From: Solirubrobacter ginsenosidimutans
GTDB taxonomy: Bacteria; Actinomycetota; Thermoleophilia; Solirubrobacterales; Solirubrobacteraceae
Length of the DNA: 9,358 bases
Direction of reading: 5' to 3'
Assembly: GCF_027587205.1 (NCBI RefSeq)
Contig: NZ_JAPDOD010000104.1
Coordinates: 1-9,358 of the forward strand
Of this stretch, positions 1-6,765 are shown one piece after another. The position numbers were made by a program, and so were the translations under genes. Positions within the stretch are counted from its first letter, which is position 1; each line of letters starts with the position of its first letter. The notes beneath the pieces were generated by a model, which saw only the letters and a program-made list of their open reading frames with translations, searched no databases and was not told the origin of the DNA.

Positions 1-2146
1 CGCGGATTCGCCGTCCGGCTCCGCCGCCGCGGCCGCCGCGGGCGCCGACTCGCCGTCCCGCCCCGCCGCCGACTCGTCGTCCCGGCGCGCGGCGGTGTCG
101 CCGGCCCGGACGCTCGCGGACGTCCTGTCCGTCCCCGCCACGCTCGCGCCGGCGCTCGCCGCCGTCACGGTGGTCGAGGCCGATGCGGCCGGCGGACTCG
201 CGGTCGGGCTCGACGGGACGTTCTCCTTCGGCCCCTTGCGTGGCCGCGGCGCGGAGGGGCCGGCGCGGTTCATCGGCGCCGCCGCCCGTCAGAACGCGCG
301 GGACCGGCGTCTCGCGGAGATCGCCGTCGCCGCCGCGGGCGTCGATACGGAACTCGAGGCCGTCGACGCCTCCCTGGCCGAGCTCGCGCGGCGCGCGTCC
401 TCACTCGAGGCGGAGCGTGCGACGCTGCCGACCCGCGAGGTCGACGCGGTCGTCGAGGCGTGGATCGCCTGGCGCGAGTCAGGCCGCGAGCTCGACGCCC
501 ACAAGGCGCGGCTGAGCACCCAGCGCGGCACCGCGAAGCAGGCGACCGAGCAGCTGATCGGAGCGGATGCGGCGCTCGCGCGGCACGCGTCCGACCACGG
601 GCTGCCGCAGGTCCCGGCCGCGCTCGACGACGCGCTCGAGCAACTCGCCGAGACGCTCCCGGAGGCGCGCGCCCGCCTCGCCCTGCGCGACCGCTGGCTC
701 TCCACCCACGCCGAACGCGAGCAACGCCACTCCCGCACGACCGCCCGCCACGAGGGCGCCGAGCAGGAAGCGACCGCCGAACGCCGGCAGGCGGAGCAGC
801 TCGGCGCGTTCTCCGAAACGCTCGTTGCCTCGGCGGGCGCCGACCGCGACGAGGTCCTCAGCGACGCCAAGGCGCTCGACGCCGCGCTCGCCCAGCTCGC
901 CCACCGCCGCGCCGAGCTCGACAAGGAGGCCCGCGTCGAGACGGGCAACATGGAGCGCCGGCGGGCCGAACGCGACGCCGCCGCCGCGGACCTCGAACGG
1001 CGCCTGCGCCGCCAGGACCAGCACGTCGCGCGGCTCGCGGAGCTCGACCGTGCCGGGCTGGTGTCACTCGCGTTCGACACCACCGACGCGCCCGCGGCCT
1101 GGGACGCCAAGCGCATCGCGGCGGTCTGGCGCGAGCGCCAGTCGGATCTCTCGAGTGTCATCGAGGTCACCGCGACCGCGATCTACCGCGAGTTCGACGC
1201 GCTGCGCGCCACGCTCGATGCCTCGCTCGGCGTCGAGGCGATGCTCGAGCCGATCGGCGACGTCCCACTCGTCACCGCCGCCTACGGCGGTGCCCACGTC
1301 CCGATCCTCGAAGCGACACGCGAGCTCGCCTCCGAGCTCGAACGCCAGCAGGACACCCTGGCCGGCCGCGAGCAGGAGCTCTTCGAGGAGTTCCTGTTCG
1401 GCGACGTCGCCAACGAGCTGCGCTCGCGGATCTCCGACGCGGGGGAGATCGCCCGCGCCGCGTCGGACAAGATCGCCGGTGTGCGCACCAGCTCGGGCGT
1501 CGGCGTGGATCTGCAATGGGAGATCCGGCCCGACCTCGACGCGTCGGTCCGAGCGGTGATCGGCCTGCTGAAGCGCTCCGATCCGCGCGCCCTGCCCATC
1601 GACCAGCGCGAGACGCTGATGGACTTCTTCCGCCAGCGGCTCGCCGAGGCGCGGGCGGGCGAGGAACAGGCGACGCTGGTCGAGCACCTCCAGTTCACGC
1701 TCGACTACCGGCAGTGGTTCCGCTTCCGGATCTTCCAGATCAAGGACGGCGATCGGACCGAGCTCACCCGCCGCGCGCACAGCCGCGACTCCGGCGGCGA
1801 GAAGTCCGTCACGCTGCACCTCCCGCTGCTCGCCGCGTACCACGCGCTGCTCACCGGCGCCGCGCGCCACGCGCCGCGGCTGGTCGCCCTCGACGAGGCG
1901 TTCGCCGGCATCGACCGTTCCGGCCAGCAGCAGCTCCTCGAGGTCCTCGACGACAAGTTCGACATGGACTTCATGCTCACCTCGGAGAAGCTGTGGTGCT
2001 TCGAACCGCAGGTCCACCGGCTCGGCGTCTACCAGCTGCGCCGCTTCGACGGCGCGCCCGTCGCCGCCGTGCACTGGCGCTGGTGGGGCGACGAGCGGCG
2101 TAAGGAGATGGTCGGAGCGACCGACGCGATCGCCGAGGCGAGCTAA
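1..2146 (+). CDS. jetC: Wadjet JetC-like SMC ATPase (TIGR02680 family), C-terminal half; 5' end outside window
   Basis: This is the ATPase motor of a Wadjet-type anti-plasmid complex, a condensin-like machine that extrudes circular DNA so a partner nuclease can cut it. The frame is open from base 2 with no stop, so the visible 714 residues are a C-terminal fragment; the Walker A half lies upstream. Family members are usually about 1300-1400 residues. Seen in order: a low-complexity linker (residues 1-31); a conserved block FGPLRGRG...FIGAAARQNARDRR (about 75-100); long Ala/Arg/Glu-rich coiled coil (about 100-350) with more helical arm afterwards; then the ATPase head with signature SGGEK (bases 1790-1804), Walker B LVALDE (1880-1897), D-loop GIDRSG and the switch segment FMLTSEKLWCF. 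The tail YQLRRF...VHWRWW is also typical of TIGR02680. The catalytic Asp-Glu pair is present, so nothing suggests decay. The TIGR02680 assignment is strong. The Wadjet subtype (probably II, the DUF2397/2398/2399 type) is recalled knowledge, and the partner genes are not in view. Confidence 0.88.
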   Translation, partial: ADSPSGSAAAAAAGADSPSRPAADSSSRRAAVSPARTLADVLSVPATLAPALAAVTVVEADAAGGLAVGLDGTFSFGPLRGRGAEGPARFIGAAARQNARDRRLAEIAVAAAGVDTELEAVDASLAELARRASSLEAERATLPTREVDAVVEAWIAWRESGRELDAHKARLSTQRGTAKQATEQLIGADAALARHASDHGLPQVPAALDDALEQLAETLPEARARLALRDRWLSTHAEREQRHSRTTARHEGAEQEATAERRQAEQLGAFSETLVASAGADRDEVLSDAKALDAALAQLAHRRAELDKEARVETGNMERRRAERDAAAADLERRLRRQDQHVARLAELDRAGLVSLAFDTTDAPAAWDAKRIAAVWRERQSDLSSVIEVTATAIYREFDALRATLDASLGVEAMLEPIGDVPLVTAAYGGAHVPILEATRELASELERQQDTLAGREQELFEEFLFGDVANELRSRISDAGEIARAASDKIAGVRTSSGVGVDLQWEIRPDLDASVRAVIGLLKRSDPRALPIDQRETLMDFFRQRLAEARAGEEQATLVEHLQFTLDYRQWFRFRIFQIKDGDRTELTRRAHSRDSGGEKSVTLHLPLLAAYHALLTGAARHAPRLVALDEAFAGIDRSGQQQLLEVLDDKFDMDFMLTSEKLWCFEPQVHRLGVYQLRRFDGAPVAAVHWRWWGDERRKEMVGATDAIAEAS
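5..94 (+). repeat. 24-base coding repeat, three copies, in the jetC linker
   Basis: Three copies of a 24-base, in-frame unit encode DSPSGSAA (5-28), DSPSRPAA (47-70) and DSSSRRAA (71-94). Copies two and three are in direct tandem; copy one is separated from them by 18 bases encoding AAAAGA. The consensus is D-S-(P/S)-S-x-x-A-A. The result is a disordered Ser/Ala/Pro/Asp linker before the middle conserved block of the SMC protein. The array may continue beyond the left edge of the window. Length variation between strains would be expected for such an array, but that is inference. Confidence 0.75.
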
Positions 2147-2165
2147 CTCATCTTCGCCCTTTACC

Positions 2166-2723
2166 GTGAGTGACATGGGGGATTTGGATGTGCGGGCGTC
2201 CGACGCCGAGCGCGAGGCGACGGTCGGGCGGCTGAACGTCGCGGTGGGCGAGGGGCGCTTGTCGTTGGACGAGTTCAGCACGCGGCTGGACGGCGCCTAC
2301 GCGGCGACCACCCGCGGCGAGCTCGAACCGCTCGTGGCCGACCTGCCCGCGGGCGGCGGCGGCGCACCGCCCGCGGCTCCCGCGAGCGGCAAGGAATGGC
2401 ACGTCACACCGCTCGGCGGCATGCGCCGCGAGGGCGCGTGGCGCATGCCGGCGTCGACGGTCGCGGTGACGCTGATCGGCGGCGCGAAGCTGGACCTGCG
2501 CGACGCGGAGCTCGCCGCCCCCGTCGTGACGGTCACCAAGGTCTCGCTGATCGGTGGGATGCGGGTGACCGTCCCGCCCGGCGTGCGGGTCGAGGTCTCC
2601 GGCTTCAGCCTGATCGGCGGCAAGCGCGTCAGCGACACGCCGGCACCGGCGGGCGCGCCGACGTTGCGGATCCGCGGCTTCGGTCTGATCGGCGGCATCC
2701 GGGTCCGGAGCTCGCGCGACTAG
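2166..2723 (+). CDS. DUF1707 protein with LiaF-like C-terminal domain
   Basis: A 185-residue protein. Residues about 8-60 match the DUF1707 (SHOCT-like) domain: RASDAEREATVGRLNVAVGE, then GRLSLDEFSTRLDGAYAATT and RGELEPLVADLP. This small helical domain is common in actinobacteria and its biochemical role is unknown. A Gly/Pro/Ala linker (about 61-75) leads to a beta-rich C-terminal half with LIGG motifs at residues 103, 128, 149 and 174. This resembles the C-terminal domain of LiaF/YvqF cell-envelope stress proteins, which folds as stacked beta turns. I see no membrane segment or signal peptide, so it is probably cytoplasmic, unlike the DUF1707 proteins that carry two helices. The start is uncertain: GTG 2166 gives MSDMGDLD; ATG 2175 is the alternative. 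Neither has a strong ribosome site. It begins 19 bases after jetC ends and may be co-transcribed, but it is not a known Wadjet part. The domain call is firm; the function is unknown. Confidence 0.85.
   Translation: MSDMGDLDVRASDAEREATVGRLNVAVGEGRLSLDEFSTRLDGAYAATTRGELEPLVADLPAGGGGAPPAAPASGKEWHVTPLGGMRREGAWRMPASTVAVTLIGGAKLDLRDAELAAPVVTVTKVSLIGGMRVTVPPGVRVEVSGFSLIGGKRVSDTPAPAGAPTLRIRGFGLIGGIRVRSSRD
2472..2696 (+). repeat. Fourfold LIGG protein repeat in the LiaF-like domain
   Basis: The motif LIGG is encoded at 2472-2483, 2547-2558, 2610-2621 and 2685-2696, each followed by one or two residues and a basic residue (GAK, GMR, GKR, GIR). Spacing is 25, 21 and 25 residues. A weaker relative, LGGMR, precedes them at about residues 83-87. 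The regular spacing fits a stacked beta-strand or beta-helix fold in which each LIGG makes a turn. This is a protein-level repeat; the DNA copies differ. Confidence 0.7.
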
Positions 2724-2736
2724 CTCGGCGGACTCG

Positions 2737-2757
2737 CGACATCCGAACTCGATGTCG
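2737..2757. terminator. Hairpin between convergent genes, possible weak terminator
   Basis: A perfect 7-bp stem (CGACATC at 2737-2743 pairing with GATGTCG at 2751-2757) encloses a 7-base loop, starting 13 bases after the stop of the DUF1707 gene. No U-tract follows: the next bases are TTGG. A second small inverted repeat, GCGTG/CACGC, lies at 2761-2772. The gap of 129 bases is where two converging transcripts must end, so a terminator or RNA-end-stabilising role is plausible. Without the U-tract this remains a weak call. Confidence 0.35.
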
Positions 2758-2852
2758 TTGGCGTGCTCACGCGGGGGTGGCCCGTCTAACTCTCGCGGAG
2801 CGATACCAATCCGGGGCACCCCCCGCGCTCTCCGTCGAATGTCACGTCGCGC

Positions 2853-3503
2853 CTAGGCCTCGGGATCGTCGATCGGCTTGTTCATCCCGCTCGGCACCCC
2901 GCAGTCGCCATCGCCCTCGCCGTTGATCGGGGCGCTCGGAGGCACCACGCAGAACCTGGTGGCAATGGGCAGATAGGTCCGGTACTCGGTGCCGTCGACG
3001 GTGTACTCGACCGCGACGGCGTCGGCCTCGTAGTTTCCGATCTGCTTCGCGCGCAGCCTGAACACGAGCTCGACGCCGCGTTTCCAGCCGCGTCGTGACG
3101 CCGGCGCGACGGTGAAGCCGGCCACCGGGTATAGGTCGTCGAATTCCTTCGACGGCCATTCGTGCGTGTACGAGGTGCCGCTGAACGTCCGCTTTGATCC
3201 GGCGACCTGCGCGGCGATCACTTCCAGCCCGGCGCTGGGCGCGACGAGCCGGATTCGCTTGAGGATCGCCGGCTTGTCGCCCGTGTTGACGACGATCGGG
3301 TGGCCGAAGCCGAAGTCGCCGGGGTGCTCCCACGCGGTGATGCCGATCGAGCCGCTCTCGTCCGGGGCCAGCGGACCCGGCGAGGGCGAACCGTCACGGA
3401 ACAACAGCCACCACGCGGCGGTGCCGACGATGACCAGCGCCGCCGCCGCGACGAGGCCGCGCCGGAGCAGCGATGGCTTGGCCCGGCCGTCCTCGATCGT
3501 CAC
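2853..3503 (-). CDS. Hypothetical single-pass membrane-anchored extracytoplasmic protein
   Basis: A 216-residue protein whose family I do not recognise. Basic residues (AKPSLLRRG) precede one hydrophobic helix, LVAAAALVIVGTAAWWLLF (about residues 17-35), so the N-terminus should be inside and the bulk outside the membrane. A Ser/Pro/Gly/Asp linker follows, then a probably beta-rich domain with phrases such as GITAWEHPGDFGFGHPIVVN and KRGVELVFRLRAKQIGNYEA, reminiscent of immunoglobulin-like folds. Two cysteines near the end (about residues 185 and 201) could form a disulfide. I chose GTG 3503 because a TACGAT hexamer sits six bases before it, as in a leaderless transcript. GTG 3542 is an alternative that adds 13 residues. 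Upstream of 3542 the frame stays open, but its third codon positions lose the GC bias, so it looks non-coding. It is convergent with the DUF1707 gene and divergent from recC. No function should be assigned. Confidence 0.72.
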   Translation of the reverse strand: MTIEDGRAKPSLLRRGLVAAAALVIVGTAAWWLLFRDGSPSPGPLAPDESGSIGITAWEHPGDFGFGHPIVVNTGDKPAILKRIRLVAPSAGLEVIAAQVAGSKRTFSGTSYTHEWPSKEFDDLYPVAGFTVAPASRRGWKRGVELVFRLRAKQIGNYEADAVAVEYTVDGTEYRTYLPIATRFCVVPPSAPINGEGDGDCGVPSGMNKPIDDPEA

Positions 3504-3509
3504 CCGCGC

Positions 3510-3515
3510 ATCGTA
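3510..3515 (-). promoter_or_regulatory. Possible -10 element (TACGAT) for a leaderless transcript
   Basis: Read on the minus strand, TACGAT lies six bases before GTG 3503. It keeps the four most conserved positions of a TATAAT box, and its distance would put the first transcribed base at the start codon. No convincing -35 element is found 16-18 bases upstream, and no Shine-Dalgarno sequence precedes the GTG. Leaderless mRNAs are common in actinobacteria. A short degenerate motif like this can occur by chance. Confidence 0.35.
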
Positions 3516-3567
3516 GGGCCGTTGCTCCAGACTGCGAGGCACACCACCCGCTGAAATTCGTTTGTCA

Positions 3568-3579
3568 GGTTCCGGAACC
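3568..3579. promoter_or_regulatory. Perfect 12-bp palindrome in the divergent intergenic region, candidate operator
   Basis: GGTTCCGGAACC is a perfect 12-bp palindrome in the short, relatively AT-rich region between the divergent membrane-protein gene and recC, ending 24 bases before the recC ATG. Its place and symmetry fit a binding site for a dimeric regulator. A weak TTGTCA (3562-3567) directly abuts it and could be a -35 element for recC, though no good -10 follows. Two GCGAAC direct repeats (3581-3586 and 3593-3598) lie between it and the start codon. The regulator is unknown. Confidence 0.35.
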
Positions 3580-3603
3580 CGCGAACGACTCAGCGAACAG
3601 ACC

Positions 3604-6600
3604 ATGCTCCACGTCCACCGATCCGACCGTGCCGACGGGCTCATCGAGGCCCTGCGCGACCTGCTGGCCGAGCCGCCGGCCGATCCGTTCGCGCCTGAGC
3701 TCATCTCCGTCCCTACGCGTGGGATGGAGCGGTGGCTCACCCAACGGCTCTCATCCCATCTCGGCATCTGCGCGAACGTGGAGTTCCCGTTTCCCCGCCG
3801 GCTGACCGGCGACGCGGTCGCCGCCGCGTCCGGGATCGATCCGGAGACGGACCCGTGGCTGCCGGACCGGCTCGTGTGGCCGCTGCTGGAGCTCGTCGAC
3901 GAGGCGCGCGAGGAGGCGTGGCTGGCGCCGCACCTGCCGTCCGGCCAGGAGCGCCGGTTCGCGGCGGTGCGCCACCTCGCGCAGCTGTTCGACCGCTACG
4001 CGCTGCATCGTCCCGCGGTGCTGGCGGGCTCGCATTGGCAGGGCGAGCTGTGGCGGCGGCTGGTCGCCCGCATCGCCGAGGCCGATCCCGCGGCGCGGAT
4101 GCAGAGCGCCTGCGCGCGGTTGCGGACGGCGCCCGAGCTCGCGTCGCTCCCCGAGCGCTTCTCGCTGTTCGGGCTCACCCGGCTGCCGGCGGGCCAGCTC
4201 GAGGTGCTGCGCGCGCTGGCGGAGCACCGCGACGCGCACCTGTTCCTCCTACACCCGTCGCCGGCGCTGTGGGAGCGCATCGCCGCCGAAGGCGTCCACG
4301 TCGTGCGCCGGGTCGGGGACCCGACGGCGCGGATGGCCCGCAACCGCCTGCTCGCCTCCTGGGGGCAGGACGTGCGGGAGCTCCAGTTGGTCCTCGGCCC
4401 GGACGTCGTAACCCACGAGCACCCGGTCTCCCATCGCACCGGCACGATGCTCACGCGCGTGCAGGCTGCGGTGCGCGAGGACCGGGCGCCCGACCCGGGG
4501 CCCGCGGATCGCAGCATCGAGGTGCACGCGTGTCATGGTCGGGCGCGCCAGGTCGAGGTCGTCCGCGACGCGATCCTGCACCTGCTGGAGGAGGATCCGT
4601 CGCTCGAGCCCCGCGACGTGATCGTGATGTGCCCGGACATCGAAACGTTCGCGCCGCAGATCCAGGCGACGTTCGGGGCGGGTGAGATCGAGGACGATGA
4701 TGAGCCGCGCGACCGGTTGCCGGACCTGCGCGTACGACTCGCCGATCGCTCGCTGCGCCAGACCAACCCGGTCCTCGGCGTCGTGGCACAGCTGCTGGAG
4801 CTCGGCTCGCAACGGCTGACGGCGTCGCAGGTGCTCGATCTCGCCGATCGCGAGCCGGTGCGGCGCCGCTTCCGGCTGGACGATGACGCGATGGCGCGGC
4901 TGGAGGACTGGGTGTCGGAGAGCGGCGTCCGGTGGGGGCTGGACGCGGAGCATCGCGCGCCGTTCAAGCTCTCGGCGTTGACGGCCGGGACCTGGCGGGC
5001 CGGGCTCGATCGCGTGCTCGTGGGCGTGACGATGAACGAGGACGAGCGGCGGCTGTTCGAGGGCGTGCTGCCGTTGGATGACGTCGACAGCGGGGCGATC
5101 GATCTCGCGGGGCGGCTCGCGGAGCTGCTCGACCGGCTGGCGGCGGCCGTGGACTCGCTGCGCGGTCCGTTGCGCGTTCCGGAGTGGGCGTCCGCGCTGG
5201 CGGCGGCAGCGGACGGGCTGACCTCGCCGGAGGAGCCGTGGCAGCGGTCGGAGTTGCAGCGGCTGCTCAATGACGTCGTCGACGAGGCGTCGGGGCACGA
5301 CGCAGAACTCGAGCTGGAAGAGGTGCGCGCGTTGCTGGCCGAGCGGCTCCAGGGCCGCCCGACCCGTGCCAACTTCCGCACCGGTCATCTGACCATCTGC
5401 ACGCTGGTGCCGATGCGGTCGGTGCCACATCGCGTCGTCTGCCTGCTGGGTCTGGACGACGGCACGTTCCCTCGCAAGGCGCCGCGCGACGGCGACGACC
5501 TGCTGCTGCGCGACCCGCACGTCGGCGATCGCGACTCGCGCACCGAGGACCGGCAGCTGCTCCTCGACGCGCTGATGGCCGCCACCGACCGGCTGATCAT
5601 CACCTACACGGGCAACGACGAGCGCACGAACGTCGCGCGGCCGCCGGCGGTGCCGGTGGGCGAGTTGCTGGACGTGGTCGGCCGCGACGTGGTGGTGCAG
5701 CATCCGCTGCAGCCGTTCGACCCGCGCAACTTCGCGCGCGGGGCATTGGTCCCGGGCAAGCCCTGGAGCTTTGACCGCGTGACGTTGGATGGCGCGCGCG
5801 CCCTCGCAGGCGTGCGTGTGGCACCGCCGGCGTTCCTCGCCGATCCGCTCCCGCCGCGGCCGCCCGCCCCGCTGGCGCTGGCCGACCTCGTGCGCTTCGC
5901 CGAGCATCCGGTCCGGGCCTTCCTGCGCCAGCGCCTCGGCATCAGCGTCGGGGACTACTCCGACGAGGTGGAGGACGCGCTGCCGGTCGAGCTCGACGCG
6001 CTGGAGAAGTGGGGCGTCGGCCAGCGGCTGCTCGACGCCGTGATGGACGGGACCGAGGGGCGGACGGCGATCCTGGCCGAGATCGCCGCCGGCAAGCTTC
6101 CTCCGGGACAGCTCGGCCGCCCGGTCGTGCAGGCGATCTGGCAGGGCGTGGACGAGATCGCCGGCCAAGCGCGAGCGTTGATCGCGGGGGAGGCCGAGTC
6201 GGTCGATGTCAAGGTCGACGTCGGCGGGCGGCGGCTCACCGGCACGGTTCCCGGCGTGCGCGGAGAACTGCTGACCCACGTCACGTACTCGAAGCTCAAT
6301 CCCCGGCATCGCCTGGGTGCGTGGGTGCGGCTGTTGGCCCTGTGCGCCGCGGGTGGGGCGTACTCAGCCACGACGATCGGGCGGGCGAGCGGGGCGTACG
6401 GGCAGGTGACGGTGGCGCGCGTGCCGTCCCTGTCGGCCACCGACGCTCTCGAGGAGCTCTCGGTGCTGATCGACCTGTACGACCGTGGGATGCGCGAGCC
6501 GCTGCCACTCGCGTGCCGGACGTCGGCGGCGTTCGCCGCGGGCGGCAACCCACGCGGGGAATGGGAGTCCGACCGCTTCCCGAAGGAGGACCGCGACGCC

Positions 6601-6765
6601 GAGCACGAGCTCGTCTACGGCACGAGTCTTGCCTTCGCGGAGCTGATGGCGCCCGCGCCGCGGGCCGACGAGCGCTGGGATCCGGTCGAGCGAACACGCT
6701 TCGGCCAGTACGCGCTGCGGCTGTGGCGAGGCCTGCTCGCGCGCGAGGTGGTCAGCGACGCATGA
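3604..6765 (+). CDS. recC: Exonuclease V (RecBCD complex) subunit RecC
   Basis: RecC of 1053 residues (the E. coli protein has about 1120). It is a catalytically inactive helicase-like subunit that holds RecB and RecD, splits the duplex and reads the Chi-type regulatory sequence. Family blocks seen: VPTRGMERWLTQRLS (from residue 36), FGLTRLPAGQLEVLRAL, EVHACHGRARQVEV (306-319), DVIVMCPDIETFAPQI (338-353), LADRSLRQTNPVL (379-391), TICTLVPMRSVPHRVVCLLG (597-616), the GDRDSRTEDRQLLLDAL block (641-657) and the C-terminal LVRFAEHPVRAFLRQRLGIS (762-781). As expected for RecC, there is no Walker A GKT near the N-terminus. ATG 3604 is chosen because MLHVHRSDRADGLIEAL is where homologues begin; an in-frame TTG at 3562 would add 14 residues running through the palindrome. 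No clear ribosome site precedes the ATG. The stop overlaps the recB start (ATGA), which implies one operon with coupled translation. Confidence 0.95.
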   Translation: MLHVHRSDRADGLIEALRDLLAEPPADPFAPELISVPTRGMERWLTQRLSSHLGICANVEFPFPRRLTGDAVAAASGIDPETDPWLPDRLVWPLLELVDEAREEAWLAPHLPSGQERRFAAVRHLAQLFDRYALHRPAVLAGSHWQGELWRRLVARIAEADPAARMQSACARLRTAPELASLPERFSLFGLTRLPAGQLEVLRALAEHRDAHLFLLHPSPALWERIAAEGVHVVRRVGDPTARMARNRLLASWGQDVRELQLVLGPDVVTHEHPVSHRTGTMLTRVQAAVREDRAPDPGPADRSIEVHACHGRARQVEVVRDAILHLLEEDPSLEPRDVIVMCPDIETFAPQIQATFGAGEIEDDDEPRDRLPDLRVRLADRSLRQTNPVLGVVAQLLELGSQRLTASQVLDLADREPVRRRFRLDDDAMARLEDWVSESGVRWGLDAEHRAPFKLSALTAGTWRAGLDRVLVGVTMNEDERRLFEGVLPLDDVDSGAIDLAGRLAELLDRLAAAVDSLRGPLRVPEWASALAAAADGLTSPEEPWQRSELQRLLNDVVDEASGHDAELELEEVRALLAERLQGRPTRANFRTGHLTICTLVPMRSVPHRVVCLLGLDDGTFPRKAPRDGDDLLLRDPHVGDRDSRTEDRQLLLDALMAATDRLIITYTGNDERTNVARPPAVPVGELLDVVGRDVVVQHPLQPFDPRNFARGALVPGKPWSFDRVTLDGARALAGVRVAPPAFLADPLPPRPPAPLALADLVRFAEHPVRAFLRQRLGISVGDYSDEVEDALPVELDALEKWGVGQRLLDAVMDGTEGRTAILAEIAAGKLPPGQLGRPVVQAIWQGVDEIAGQARALIAGEAESVDVKVDVGGRRLTGTVPGVRGELLTHVTYSKLNPRHRLGAWVRLLALCAAGGAYSATTIGRASGAYGQVTVARVPSLSATDALEELSVLIDLYDRGMREPLPLACRTSAAFAAGGNPRGEWESDRFPKEDRDAEHELVYGTSLAFAELMAPAPRADERWDPVERTRFGQYALRLWRGLLAREVVSDA
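6745..6751 (+). promoter_or_regulatory. Ribosome binding site for recB inside the end of recC
   Basis: GAGGTGG lies within the last codons of recC and ends 10 bases before the recB ATG. It is the only good Shine-Dalgarno match among the gene starts in this window. It supports ATG 6762 as the recB start and, with the ATGA overlap, translation of recB by reinitiating as well as newly loaded ribosomes. Confidence 0.55.

Noticed and set aside
95..97. GTG as the start of the SMC-like gene
   Set aside because: The same frame is open to base 2 and the protein lacks the N-terminal Walker A half, so the gene continues upstream of the window.
1064..2281. Long antisense open frame over the jetC end
   Set aside because: It mirrors a gene with clear ATPase motifs. 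GC-rich genes routinely create long open frames on the opposite strand, and its sequence shows no family features.
2761..2772. GCGTG-CT-CACGC inverted repeat as a second terminator
   Set aside because: The loop is only two bases and no U-tract follows; short GC palindromes are common in DNA of this composition.
3562..3564. TTG as the recC start
   Set aside because: It would add 14 residues without family similarity and run through the palindrome; RecC homologues begin at the equivalent of ATG 3604.
3543..3603. SOS box (LexA site) upstream of recC
   Set aside because: The actinobacterial pattern is GAAC, four bases, GTTC. Here the order is reversed (GTTC-CG-GAAC) and the other GAAC copies are direct repeats, so the pattern is not met.
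4249..6309. Antisense open frame of 686 codons within recC
   Set aside because: Its composition is dominated by Arg, His, Gln and Pro, typical of a shadow of a GC-rich gene; recC motifs on the plus strand explain the region.
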